Shown piece after piece: positions 8,663 to 16,596 of a stretch of DNA of 64,000 nucleotides (within the stretch, counting starts at the first letter, position 1; each line of letters starts with the position of its first letter). Source of the DNA: RHKX01 sp046330415 (GTDB lineage Bacteria; Actinomycetota; Thermoleophilia; Solirubrobacterales; 70-9); assembly GCA_046330415.1 (NCBI GenBank), contig JAXLSW010000009.1, positions 62,001-126,000 on the forward strand. The letters are read 5' to 3'. A program made the translations under genes and the position numbers. The notes under the pieces are model-generated. The model did not search any database, was not told the DNA's origin, and saw only the letters and a list, made by a program, of their open reading frames with translations.

Positions 8663-9241
8663 CTACGCGGCGGTCGCCCCCGCGTCGGCGACCTCGTGTG
8701 CGCCCTCGGCGATCTCCTCGATCAACTTGGCGTTGAACGCCGGGAGGTCATCGGGGTTGCGGCTGGTGACCAGAGCCTGGTCGCAGACGACCTCCTCGTC
8801 GACCCAGTTGCCCCCGGCGTTGGCGATGTCGGTCTTGATGCTCGGGTATGAGGTCAGTGTCCGGTCGCGCACGAGGTCGGCCTCGACCAGCGTCCACGGA
8901 CCGTGGCAGATCGCGGCGATCGGCTTGCCGGTCTTGGCGAACTCCTGCAGGAACGTGATCACGCTCTCGTCGGCACGCAGGTTGTCGGGGTTCACGACCC
9001 CGCCCGGGAGAACGACGCCGTCGTAATCCTCAGGAGAGGCGTCGGCCACGAGGCCGTCGACCGCGTAGGTCGCCGACTTGTCGATGTGGTTCATCGCCTG
9101 GATCTCGCCCTCCTCGATGGAGAGCAGCTCCACGGTCCCGCCAGCGTCCTCGACCGCCTTGCGCGGCGCAGTGAGCTCGACTTCCTCGACACCCTCCGAC
9201 GCGATGAACGCGACCTTCTTGCCGCTCAGATCCTCTGCCAT
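8663..9241 (-). CDS. DJ-1/PfpI family protein
   Basis: 192-residue protein of the class I glutamine amidotransferase-like superfamily. The nucleophile elbow AAICHGPW places the reactive cysteine at Cys112 followed by His113, as in PfpI/YhbO proteins. The N-terminal ASEGVEEVEL supplies the conserved glutamate. Known members act as stress-related hydrolases, chaperones or deglycases; which activity applies here is not visible. The ATG at 9241 gives the standard N-terminus. A GTG at 9253 directly after a GGAG sequence is an alternative. It converges with the PD40 gene, leaving a 15-bp gap. Confidence 0.85.
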   Translation of the reverse strand: MAEDLSGKKVAFIASEGVEEVELTAPRKAVEDAGGTVELLSIEEGEIQAMNHIDKSATYAVDGLVADASPEDYDGVVLPGGVVNPDNLRADESVITFLQEFAKTGKPIAAICHGPWTLVEADLVRDRTLTSYPSIKTDIANAGGNWVDEEVVCDQALVTSRNPDDLPAFNAKLIEEIAEGAHEVADAGATAA

Positions 9242-9313
9242 CTCGCAGATCACTCCTTCGATTCGCTTGCACCCCTCCGGCTGCCCGATGCGAAGCGCAG
9301 CTAACGGCGCGGC

Positions 9314-10501
9314 TCAGGTCGGGAGAGGTGCCGCGGGTGTCCGCGCGATCGTCAAAGTCGCGATGTTGAGCCGCAGCGAAGGTGGGAAGCGGACCGCCGG
9401 GTCCTCATCCGCGGCGAGATCGGCGGCGAGCCGAAGCTGCGCCTCGATCAGGCGGATCAGCTCGGCGTTCTCGTCGTCGGCCTCGACGTCACAGGCGAGG
9501 AGCGCCAGCGACAGCAGCTCCGACTTGTCGCCCTCATACAGCGCCGCACCCATCGCCGCGGTCAGGTGGGAGACGATGCGCTCGAGATGCGGGTGCAGGC
9601 GATCGGCCTCGCCGGGGGCGCGGTCGATGATGAGGAGCTCCTCCCCCGCAAGCAACCGCTCCATCTGACCGCCGGCGATCGAGCGCAGGGCCTCCACCCC
9701 GAGCCCGGCCTGCAGCGCGTAGCGCAGGTGCATGACGGCGGAGGTGAGCGGGCGCCCGTAGGGTGAGTCACTCGCCCAGACGATCTGCCCGGCGGGGACG
9801 AGCGTGAAGAGCTCGATCATGTCCCCGGGGCTCCACCAGGACGTATCGATCAGCAGGTTCGGGTGCGCGGGCATCTCACGCCACAGCCAGGCGAGGTCGG
9901 AGACCGCCGCGTGGGCGAGGATCAGGCGCGCCTCCGGGTACTCGCCCGCGAGGCGCAGCGCGTTGCGGCCGAGCGCCGGGATGCCGCGCCCGGCGTGGAT
10001 CAGGACCGGAGCCCGGCGCTCGTGCGCGAGCTCGACGAGCCCCTCGACGGCGGGCTCGTCGAGGCCGAACTGCTCGGCGCGCGGGTGCAGCTTGATCCCG
10101 CGGGCGCCGGAGTCGAGGCAACGCCGGGCCTCGGCGACGGCGCCGTCGTCGGGCTCGCGAGGGTCGACGCGGCAGTAGGCGACGAGCGTGTCGGGGTTGT
10201 CGGCGGCGGCGGCCATCACCTCGTCGTTGGCGGACCTGTAGCCGCCGGGCTCGTGCATCGGGAAGACGGCGGCCCGGGCACACAGCGGCGCCAGCGCCGC
10301 GAGCAGCTCGGCGAGGGTCTGCGCCTGCTCGTCGGGATCGTTCTGGCCGATGTGGGTGTGCGCGTCGAACACGTCGGCCGCGCCGGAGCTCCCCGCGGCG
10401 AGCAGCTCGGCGATCGGGCGCCACCACGGCTCGAGCTCGGCGTCGATCGCGTCGATCGCCCCGTCGCCGCCGTTCCCGCCTGCCCCGTTCACTCCCCGCA
10501 C
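9314..10501 (-). CDS. Amidohydrolase-superfamily TIM-barrel protein
   Basis: About 395 residues. The metal-binding motif DAHTHIG (His48, His50) opens a TIM-barrel amidohydrolase of the ACMSD/amidohydrolase_2 kind. It is followed by KLHPR, HAGRGIP, HAAVSD and an acidic DSPYG near the barrel end, all at metal- or substrate-site positions. It is probably a metal-dependent hydrolase or decarboxylase, with substrate unknown. A roughly 90-residue helical C-terminal extension follows the barrel. It is the last gene of a three-gene operon with the MalY-like and luciferase-like genes; its GTG start lies 1 bp after the preceding stop. A GTG at 10492 is an alternative start. Confidence 0.8.
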   Translation of the reverse strand: MRGVNGAGGNGGDGAIDAIDAELEPWWRPIAELLAAGSSGAADVFDAHTHIGQNDPDEQAQTLAELLAALAPLCARAAVFPMHEPGGYRSANDEVMAAAADNPDTLVAYCRVDPREPDDGAVAEARRCLDSGARGIKLHPRAEQFGLDEPAVEGLVELAHERRAPVLIHAGRGIPALGRNALRLAGEYPEARLILAHAAVSDLAWLWREMPAHPNLLIDTSWWSPGDMIELFTLVPAGQIVWASDSPYGRPLTSAVMHLRYALQAGLGVEALRSIAGGQMERLLAGEELLIIDRAPGEADRLHPHLERIVSHLTAAMGAALYEGDKSELLSLALLACDVEADDENAELIRLIEAQLRLAADLAADEDPAVRFPPSLRLNIATLTIARTPAAPLPT

Positions 10502-10502
10502 G

Positions 10503-11639
10503 CTACCCGCGAACCCCGCGCACGAGCCGCTCGACGGCCTCGGTCAGGAGCTCCGGCGAGGTGCCGGCGTTGTAGCGGACGAACCCCTCCCCTCCCTTGC
10601 CGAACTGCACTCCCGGGCTGAGCGCCAAGCGCCCGCGCTCGAGGATGGCCGCGGCCGGATCGGGGCCGAGGTCATACGCGCCGAGGTCGACCCAGGTCAG
10701 ATAGCCGGCCTCGGGCTCGACGTGGCGCGCCTCGGGAAGCCTCTCGGCCAGGAGCTCGCCGAGGAGTCGGCGGTTGCCGTCGATCGTCGCGATCACCTCG
10801 TCGAGCCACGCGTCCCCGGCGGCGTAGGCCGCCTCGGAGGCGATCGCACCCAGGTGGCCGCAGTGGCGAGCGAAGAACGAGAGACCCTCGGCCGCTTCGC
10901 GCGCCGGACCGGGCGCGGTGATGATCTGAGCGCAGCCGAGGCCGGCGAGGTTGAAGGCCTTCGAAGCGGAGACGAGAACGATCCCGCGGGCGGCAGCCTC
11001 GTCGGAGACCGACGTGAAGGGGACATGCTCGGCGCCGGGAAGCGTCAGCGGGGCGTGGATCTCGTCGGCGAGGATCCAGGCGTCATGCGCCGCGGCCATC
11101 GCCGCAAGGCGCTCGAGCTGCTCGCGCGGGACGACCCTCCCGGTCGGGTTGTGCGGGTTGCAGAGCAGCACGGCGCGGGCGCCGCCGCCGAGGGCGCGCT
11201 CGATTCCCTCGAGGTCGAGCTCGCGGCCACCGAGCAGCGGCACCTCCACCAAAGAGCGCCCCGCCTCCGGGACGAGGCTGAAGAACGGATGGTAGACGGG
11301 AGGTGTGACGACGACGCCGTCCCCGGGCGCGGTGATCGTCCGCAGCAGGTCGGTGAGGCCGGCGACGACGTCGTTGCAGGTGATCACCGCGTCAGGGTCG
11401 ATCGACCAGCCCATCCGCCGCTGCACGAACCCGGCGAGCTCGGCGCCGAGCCCGGTGGCGGCCGGATTGGCGTAGCCCGTGTCGTCGCGTGCGACGGCCG
11501 CGGCGAGGGCCGCCCTGATCGGCGTCGCCAGCTCGAAGTCGGACTCGGCGACGAACGCCGGCAGGACGTCGGGCTCATACAGCGTCCATTTCGCGCTGCG
11601 GCGCTCGCGGAGCCGCTCCAGCGGGACGAGGATGCTCAA
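10503..11639 (-). CDS. PLP-dependent aminotransferase/C-S lyase, MalY/PatB type
   Basis: 378-residue fold-type I PLP enzyme. The PLP-binding lysine is in SASKAFNLAGLG (Lys227), with the cofactor aspartate in ILADEIHAPL (Asp192) and NPHNPTGRV nearby. The N-terminal WTLYEPDVLPAFVAESDFE resembles the start of MalY/PatB cystathionine beta-lyases rather than ordinary aspartate aminotransferases, so a C-S beta-lyase role is likely; aminotransfer cannot be excluded. It starts with a TTG overlapping the stop of the luciferase-like gene (TTGA). Partnership with a flavin monooxygenase-like protein would suit sulfur-compound metabolism, but that is inference. Confidence 0.85.
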   Translation of the reverse strand: MSILVPLERLRERRSAKWTLYEPDVLPAFVAESDFELATPIRAALAAAVARDDTGYANPAATGLGAELAGFVQRRMGWSIDPDAVITCNDVVAGLTDLLRTITAPGDGVVVTPPVYHPFFSLVPEAGRSLVEVPLLGGRELDLEGIERALGGGARAVLLCNPHNPTGRVVPREQLERLAAMAAAHDAWILADEIHAPLTLPGAEHVPFTSVSDEAAARGIVLVSASKAFNLAGLGCAQIITAPGPAREAAEGLSFFARHCGHLGAIASEAAYAAGDAWLDEVIATIDGNRRLLGELLAERLPEARHVEPEAGYLTWVDLGAYDLGPDPAAAILERGRLALSPGVQFGKGGEGFVRYNAGTSPELLTEAVERLVRGVRG

Positions 11640-12688
11640 CTCGGCCGACCGGCCGCTGCAGCACCCGTCGCCGCCTCCGGGGCCGGTGCCTCCAGGTGGA
11701 AGGCGCCCGCGAGCAGCTCGAGCGAGCGCAGGCGGTCCTCGAGGGCGTGCACGTTGGTCATCGCCATCACCTCGTCGGCACCGCTCAAGTTGAGCAGCTC
11801 ATCGAGGCTCTCGCGGACCGTCTCGGGCGCCCCGATGATCATCCGGTCGCTGCGCCGCGGCGGTCCCTCGGCGCGCTGAGCCTCCTCCGCGAGGGCGTCC
11901 TCGACGCTCGGCAGCGGCGTCGGGGCGCCCGAGCGGAGCCGCCGGAAGGCGACGCGGGCGGGCGCCGCGAGCTCCCAGGCGCGCTCGTCGCTGTCGGCCA
12001 CGATCACCGCGTGGGCGAGGATGGCCGACGGCTCATCCAGCAGCTCGGAGGGCTCGAAGCTCTCGCGATACATGCGCAGCGCGTCGATCGCGAACTCGGG
12101 GCTGATGTGGGCGGCGAAGGCGAAGCCGAGGCCGGCCTTGGCCGCGAGCTGGGCGGAGTAGTCGCTGGAGCCGAGCAGGGTGATCGGCGGCAACGGCGCC
12201 TCGAACGGCGCCGCGCGGACGTGGCGGAACGGGTGGTTCTCGGGCCAGGGCCGCACCCCGGCGAAGGCGCGCAGCTCGCCGAGCTGCTCGGGGAGGTCGT
12301 TGGCGGTCATCGCCTCGCGGCTGCGGCGGAGCGCCATCGCCGTCATCTGGTCGGTGCCGGGGGCGCGGCCGATCCCGAGATCGATCCGGTCCGGGAAGAG
12401 CGCCGAGAGCACCTTGAACTGCTCAGCCACGCGAAGTGGGCTGTGATTGGGGAGCATCACCCCACCGGAGCCGACCCGGATGCGCTCGGTCGCGGCGGCG
12501 ACCTGTCCGATCATCAGCTCCGGCGAGGAGCTCGCGACCATCGCGCCGCCGTGGTGCTCGGCGAGCCAGAAGCGGGTGAAGCCGAGCCGGTCGGCGTGAC
12601 GCGCATGCTCGATCGTGTCGCGCAGCGCCTGCCCCTCGGAGGAGCCGGCGGCGACCGGGGAGAGGTCGAGGACGGAGACCTTCGGCAT
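11636..12688 (-). CDS. LLM-class flavin-dependent oxidoreductase
   Basis: 350-residue bacterial luciferase-like TIM barrel (MsnO8-like group): VSVLDLSPVAAGSSEGQAL at the start, RFWLAEHHG, then VGSGGVMLPNHSPLRVAEQF and the DLGIGRAPGTD segment that shapes the flavin pocket. It probably uses FMNH2 or F420 with a small organic substrate. It is first in a three-gene operon with a MalY-like enzyme and an amidohydrolase. Start: ATG at 12688, which has both a GGAGG sequence 1 nt away and a TAACTT box 6 nt upstream. Confidence 0.87.
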   Translation of the reverse strand: MPKVSVLDLSPVAAGSSEGQALRDTIEHARHADRLGFTRFWLAEHHGGAMVASSSPELMIGQVAAATERIRVGSGGVMLPNHSPLRVAEQFKVLSALFPDRIDLGIGRAPGTDQMTAMALRRSREAMTANDLPEQLGELRAFAGVRPWPENHPFRHVRAAPFEAPLPPITLLGSSDYSAQLAAKAGLGFAFAAHISPEFAIDALRMYRESFEPSELLDEPSAILAHAVIVADSDERAWELAAPARVAFRRLRSGAPTPLPSVEDALAEEAQRAEGPPRRSDRMIIGAPETVRESLDELLNLSGADEVMAMTNVHALEDRLRSLELLAGAFHLEAPAPEAATGAAAAGRPS

Positions 12689-12694
12689 GCCTCC

Positions 12695-12700
12695 AAGTTA
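12695..12700 (-). promoter_or_regulatory. -10 box before the luciferase-like operon
   Basis: Reading the minus strand, TAACTT lies 6 nt before the ATG at 12688, the spacing found at other starts here. A GGAGG occupies the spacer itself. Confidence 0.45.
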
Positions 12701-12744
12701 GAGGACGGCTTCCGGCGACCGGCGCCGCGTGCGAGCAGGGAGCC

Positions 12745-13503
12745 TCAGGTGAGGCTGGAGAGCGCGAAGGCCACCGCGAAGCCGAGCACGGTCACCAGGC
12801 CGGCGATCCGCCCCGCGTCCCGAGTCGCGTCGGGGATCATCGAGTCGATCATCATCACCAGCAGCGCCCCACCGGCGAAGCCGTCGATCACCGCCCGCAT
12901 CTCGGCGGAGGCGACGTCGGCAATCGCGTAGCCCGCGACCGTTGCGAGCATGCAGATCACCGCGACCGCAACCCACAGCCGGAGGATGTGCTTGCGGGCG
13001 GTCCCGGCGCCTCGCATCTCGTTCGCCGAGCCGATCGCTTCCGGCAGGTTGGAGACGAAGATCGCGACGATCAGGCCGATGCCGATCCCCTCCCCCGCCG
13101 CCAGCCCGATCCCGAGCACCATCTGCTCGGGGATGCCGTCGAGGAAGGCGCCGAGCGCCAGCGCGGTCCCCGCTCCCGAGGCTCCGGAGGTCCCCTCGCC
13201 AACAGCGCCAGGAGTCCTGCCGGCGCGGCCCCTGCCGCCGTGCTTGCCGCGATTGGAGACGGCGCCGTCGGCGGCGAAGTAGGTGACCGCACCGATCGCG
13301 AGGCCGAGCGCGACCCAGCTCAGGCCCGCGACCTCGGTCCCCTCCTCGACGAGCTCGTAGCTGACGGCGCTGATCAGCGCACCCGCTCCGAAGGCGAGGA
13401 CGGTCCCCGTCTGCCGCTTGGACCAGTCGCGCGCGAAGGCGAGCAGCGCTCCGATCACGAGCGAGGAGGCTGCGAGTGCTCCCCATCCGATCGCCGCAGC
13501 CAT
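12745..13503 (-). CDS. ZIP-family-like metal transporter
   Basis: 252 residues with about eight membrane segments. The sequence GAFLDGIPEQMVLGIGL has the histidine-free DGIPE version of the ZIP family's metal-site helix (usually HxxPEG), and NLPEAIGSANEM is the second family helix. A Gly/Arg-rich loop lies between segments 3 and 4. A ZIP-like fold is likely, but with aspartate replacing the usual histidine the transported ion is uncertain. The ATG at 13503 starts just before the first membrane helix. Longer in-frame readings run into the opposite gene and are not real. Confidence 0.72.
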   Translation of the reverse strand: MAAAIGWGALAASSLVIGALLAFARDWSKRQTGTVLAFGAGALISAVSYELVEEGTEVAGLSWVALGLAIGAVTYFAADGAVSNRGKHGGRGRAGRTPGAVGEGTSGASGAGTALALGAFLDGIPEQMVLGIGLAAGEGIGIGLIVAIFVSNLPEAIGSANEMRGAGTARKHILRLWVAVAVICMLATVAGYAIADVASAEMRAVIDGFAGGALLVMMIDSMIPDATRDAGRIAGLVTVLGFAVAFALSSLT

Positions 13504-13510
13504 GCGCGCC

Positions 13511-13516
13511 AGCCTA
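13511..13516 (-). promoter_or_regulatory. -10 box of a leaderless promoter for the ZIP-like gene
   Basis: On the minus strand TAGGCT lies 7 nt before the ATG at 13503. The same hexamer with the same 7-nt spacer precedes the NudC start at 22861. Confidence 0.55.
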
Positions 13517-13584
13517 ACCCGGACCGGCTTCCGAGTCGCGGTCGGGGCGTGGCCTCGATCTCTGCGATCGTGTCCGACTCGGCG

Positions 13585-14475
13585 ATGGCGGCGATCGAGC
13601 TCAAGCAGGTGGTGAAGACGTTCGGGGAGATCCGGGCTGTCGACGGTCTCGACCTGGAGGTCCGCGAGGGGATCTGCCTGGGCCTCCTCGGCCCCAACGG
13701 GGCCGGCAAGTCGACGACGATGAAGCTGCTGACGGCGCAGGCGATCGCCGACTCCGGCTCCCTGCGGGTGCTCGGCTACGAGCTGCCGGAGCGCTCGAAG
13801 GAGGCGCGGGCGGAGATGGGAGTCGTGCCCCAGCTCGACAACCTCGACATCGACGTCACGGTCGAGGACAACCTGCGCATCTTCTCCCGGCTGTACCGGG
13901 TCAAGGACATCGACGCCGCCGTCGACCGGGCGCTCGACATCGCCCGGCTGCAGGACCGTCGCAAGGACGCCGTCGACGAGCTCTCCGGGGGCATGCGGCG
14001 GCGCCTGCTGGTCGCGCGCGGGCTCGTCCACAGCCCCAAGCTCTTCCTGCTCGACGAGCCGACCGTCGGGCTCGATCCGCAGATCCGCACCGAGGTCTGG
14101 GACCTCATCGAGGAGCTGCGCTCAGGGGGGACGACGATCCTGATGTCGACCCACTACATCGAGGAGGCCGAGCGGCTCGCCGACGAGGTGGCGCTGATGG
14201 CGAAGGGCAAGGTGATCGCCCGCGGCACCCCGGCCGAGCTCATCGCCGAGTACGCCGGCCGCGACACCGCCGAGGTCTACGCGCCCCCGGAGCGTCGCGC
14301 CGAGGTGCGTCGCGCCGCTGAGGAGGCCGGGCTCGACGTCCGCGCGGCCGGGCCGGCGATCGCGATCGTCGGCGCCGAGCGGGCGACCAACGGCGTCGTT
14401 CCCGACGACGCGGTGATGCGCCCGGCCTCGCTCGAGGACGTCTTCGTCCTGCTCACCGGGGAGGAGCTGGAATGA
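13585..14475 (+). CDS. ABC-2 exporter ATPase subunit
   Basis: 296-residue ATPase of the daunorubicin-resistance (DrrA/NodI) type. Walker A GPNGAGKS is at about 36-43, the Q-loop VPQLDNLD follows, the signature is ELSGGMRRRL, and Walker B LFLLDEPTVGLDP has the following H-loop in STHYIEEAE. It powers the permease encoded by the next gene, whose ATG overlaps its stop. An in-frame GTG at 13570 would add five residues. The C-terminal 70 residues are the DrrA-type extension. The exported compound is unknown; lipids, drugs or glycan precursors are typical for this family. Confidence 0.9.
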   Translation: MAAIELKQVVKTFGEIRAVDGLDLEVREGICLGLLGPNGAGKSTTMKLLTAQAIADSGSLRVLGYELPERSKEARAEMGVVPQLDNLDIDVTVEDNLRIFSRLYRVKDIDAAVDRALDIARLQDRRKDAVDELSGGMRRRLLVARGLVHSPKLFLLDEPTVGLDPQIRTEVWDLIEELRSGGTTILMSTHYIEEAERLADEVALMAKGKVIARGTPAELIAEYAGRDTAEVYAPPERRAEVRRAAEEAGLDVRAAGPAIAIVGAERATNGVVPDDAVMRPASLEDVFVLLTGEELE

Positions 14476-15278
14476 GTGGAGTGAGCGGAGCGGCGACGCG
14501 CAAGGGGCGGATGCGCAGGCTCGAGCCGGCTGCCATCGCCGGGGTGATGAGCCGCGAGGTCGCCAACTTCCGGACCTTCTGGAAGAGCACCGCGTTCTCG
14601 AGCACGGTCGAGCCGATCGTCTACCTGCTCGCGTTCGGGCTCGGGCTCGGCGCCACCGTGGTCGCCGACGTCGACGGGCTCGAGTACGTGCAGTTCGTCG
14701 GCACCGGGATGGTCGCGACGGCCGTGATCTTCTCCTCGGTGTTCCCGGCGATGTTCGGGACGTTCGTCAAGCACCGTTTCCAGAACACCTACGACGCGAT
14801 CCTCGCCGCACCCGTCGACACCGAGGAGCTCGTCACCGCGGAGATGCTGTGGATCGGCTGCCGCGCCGCCGTCTTCGGCTGCTTCCCGCTGATCGTCACG
14901 TTCTTCTTCGGGCTGCAGCCCGCGTGGGGGATGCTGCTCGTCCCGTTCTTCTGCCTGATCACCTCGCTCGGGTTCGCGGGCTTCGGGATCGCGGTGGCCG
15001 GGACGGTCGCGAAGATCGACCAGTTCAACTACGTGACGACGCTGGTCATCACGCCGCTCTTCCTCGTCGCCGGCACCTTCTTCCCGATCTCCGGGCTCCC
15101 CGAGTGGGCGCAGGTCGCCGCGCAGTTCAACCCGCTGCATCAGCTCGTCGAGCTCGTGCGCGCCGCCTGCTTCGGGTTCGAGTGGAACGACCTGCTGCGG
15201 GTCGCCTTCCTGCTCGTCTTCTCGTTCGTGACCTGGCGAATCGCGATCGTTCAGCTGCGCAAGCGGCTGATCGACTGA
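14472..15278 (+). CDS. ABC-2 exporter permease subunit
   Basis: 268 residues with six predicted membrane segments and the ABC-2 family features: an amphipathic N-terminus, FGLGLGATV after the first helix, the KHRFQNTYDAILAAPV coupling region, and LFLVAGTFFPISGLPEW before the last helices. It pairs with the ATPase just upstream through an ATGA overlap, forming a two-gene export system. The closest functional analogues are DrrB/NodJ-type permeases. Confidence 0.88.
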   Translation: MSGVSGAATRKGRMRRLEPAAIAGVMSREVANFRTFWKSTAFSSTVEPIVYLLAFGLGLGATVVADVDGLEYVQFVGTGMVATAVIFSSVFPAMFGTFVKHRFQNTYDAILAAPVDTEELVTAEMLWIGCRAAVFGCFPLIVTFFFGLQPAWGMLLVPFFCLITSLGFAGFGIAVAGTVAKIDQFNYVTTLVITPLFLVAGTFFPISGLPEWAQVAAQFNPLHQLVELVRAACFGFEWNDLLRVAFLLVFSFVTWRIAIVQLRKRLID

Positions 15279-15351
15279 CCCTCCACCGCGATCGCCGGTG
15301 CTGTCCAGGTGGCCGGGCGGTCGCCATCGATGGCATCAAGCACCCGTTTGC

Positions 15352-15401
15352 GTGAGATCGACATTTCGGCCACTCCGCGTCCCAAAAAAGGTCGATCTCA
15401 C
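15352..15401. repeat. Inverted repeat F (single copy in window)
   Basis: Perfect 11-bp arms (15352-15362 GTGAGATCGAC and 15391-15401, its complement) flank a non-palindromic 28-base interior that contains an A6 run. The size and arm length match families A and B although the sequence differs. It sits in the 196-bp gap between the convergent ABC permease and DksA-like genes; the rest of that gap shows nothing recognisable. Confidence 0.8.
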
Positions 15402-15474
15402 CGGGATCCCGGTCGGATCGATGGCATGGACGCGGGGAGGGACTCCCACGACCTCCGCGCTCCACCGCTCAGCC

Positions 15475-15807
15475 TCAGCGGCGCGGTGACGCCGCGCAGC
15501 TCACGCACAGCGCGCTCTCGGGCGCCGCGCGCAGGCGACCCGCGGGGATCCGCTCGCCGCAGCCGTCGCAGATCCCGTAGGTCCCCTCGTCGAGCTTCTC
15601 GAGCGCGCGAGTGATCCGCGCCTCGATGTGGTCGAGGGAGTCGGCGACGCCGACGTCCGTGAGGCGGCCGATCGCCTGGTTGGTCCCGTCGCCGATGCGC
15701 TTGCCGAAGCCGATGTCGGCGCCCTCCTCAGGAGGTCGCTTGAGTTCCTCCTCGCGACCCTCCAGGTCGGCGAGTTGCTCCCGCAGCCCCACCTCGATCG
15801 CTGCCAA
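15475..15807 (-). CDS. DksA/TraR-type C4 zinc-finger protein
   Basis: 110 residues: an N-terminal coiled coil (VGLREQLADLEGREEELKR) with regularly spaced acidic and basic residues, then a C4 zinc finger with CDGC and CVSC, characteristic of TraR/DksA and the actinobacterial zinc-finger proteins related to them. Such proteins can bind the RNA polymerase secondary channel, though many small actinobacterial members have no tested role. The only in-frame start after an upstream stop is TTG at 15807. A better-looking ATG with GGGGAGG lies upstream in another frame (ATGAAGTACG), so a lost base near the start is possible. Confidence 0.8.
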   Translation of the reverse strand: MAAIEVGLREQLADLEGREEELKRPPEEGADIGFGKRIGDGTNQAIGRLTDVGVADSLDHIEARITRALEKLDEGTYGICDGCGERIPAGRLRAAPESALCVSCAASPRR

Positions 15808-15894
15808 GTCCAGGGTTGAGTCGTCGGGTTCGCTCTGGGCCGTACTTCATCCTCCCCGAAACCGCGGGACGCGTCCAGCCCGCCGATCGAACCG

Positions 15895-16461
15895 ATGCGC
15901 CACTTCAAGCTCACCCGCACCCGCCCCGCACTCGCAAACCTGCCCCCCGACGGACGGCCCAGCGGCGAGCGCCGGCCGTCGACCCGGCCGGCGCGCTACT
16001 ACCTGGCCGCGGGGATCGACCTTCGCGCCGAGATGGCGCGGCTCTGCCGGCTCGACGCGCTCGGCGGCGCCGAGGGGTTACTCGTGCGGCGGCCGCCGGA
16101 GCTGACGGTGCGGCGCGCCTCCAAGCGCCCGCGCAGCCGCATGGGCTTCGCGATCCCCGAGGAGAACCGCCTCTCGGTCACCGTCTATCCGGGCATCCGG
16201 CGCGGCGATCTCGAGGAGACCTTGCTGCACGAGCTCGTCCACCTCGCCGTGGGCGCCGCTCCCGGCGGCCGGCGCTGGCACGGGCGCGAGTTCACCGAGG
16301 CGCTGCGGACGGCGATGGCGGAGGCCTACGGCGTCCGAGGTGTGGGGCCGTCGAACACCTACCACGGCGCCTATGCCGAAGCGCTGGAGCGCATCCACGC
16401 GCGCGAGGCCGCGCTCGCCTCCCAGGGCGTCCACCCCGAGCAGCTCGAGCTCAGCGCTTAG
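15895..16461 (+). CDS. SprT/WLM-like zinc metalloprotease-fold protein
   Basis: 188 residues. The zincin motif HELVH (His112, Glu113, His116) is followed by a GRRWHGREF segment that could give the third metal ligand, as in YgjP/SprT-like proteins. The N-terminal 80 residues are basic and probably not part of the core. Family members include DNA-protein crosslink proteases and uncharacterised YgjP proteins; which branch this belongs to is not clear. It is divergent from the DksA-like gene across 87 bp and followed by inverted repeat A4. Confidence 0.72.
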   Translation: MRHFKLTRTRPALANLPPDGRPSGERRPSTRPARYYLAAGIDLRAEMARLCRLDALGGAEGLLVRRPPELTVRRASKRPRSRMGFAIPEENRLSVTVYPGIRRGDLEETLLHELVHLAVGAAPGGRRWHGREFTEALRTAMAEAYGVRGVGPSNTYHGAYAEALERIHAREAALASQGVHPEQLELSA

Positions 16462-16494
16462 CCCGCCACCCGTCCACCTCCGTGCGGTGCGGTC

Positions 16495-16547
16495 CCACCG
16501 AACGGCCACGCAACCACGCCCTAGCGGGGGTTCGGTGGACGTTCGGC
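16495..16547 (+). repeat. Inverted repeat A4 (divergent family A member)
   Basis: Nine-base arms CCACCGAAC (16495-16503) and its complement (16530-16538) enclose a core CGCCCTAGCGGGGG like the A1/A2 core. The element ends with GACGTTCGGC (16538-16547), identical to the right end of A2. It lies 34 bp downstream of the SprT-like gene in the same direction. It is less regular than A1-A3, hence a divergent or rearranged copy. Confidence 0.65.
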
Positions 16548-16584
16548 GAGCACGGGGCCCGGCCGCGTTCGCGTGAGCCCTCGA

Positions 16585-16590
16585 TACGGT
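16585..16590 (+). promoter_or_regulatory. -10 box before the 5'-3' exonuclease gene
   Basis: TACGGT lies 6 nt before the ATG at 16597. This supports that ATG over the upstream in-frame GTG at 16573. Confidence 0.45.
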
Positions 16591-16596
16591 CTCCCC

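Noticed and set aside
12988..13584. Long upstream extension of the ABC ATPase frame
   Set aside because: It reads antisense through the ZIP-like gene, has biased composition and carries no ATPase homology before residue 1 at 13585.
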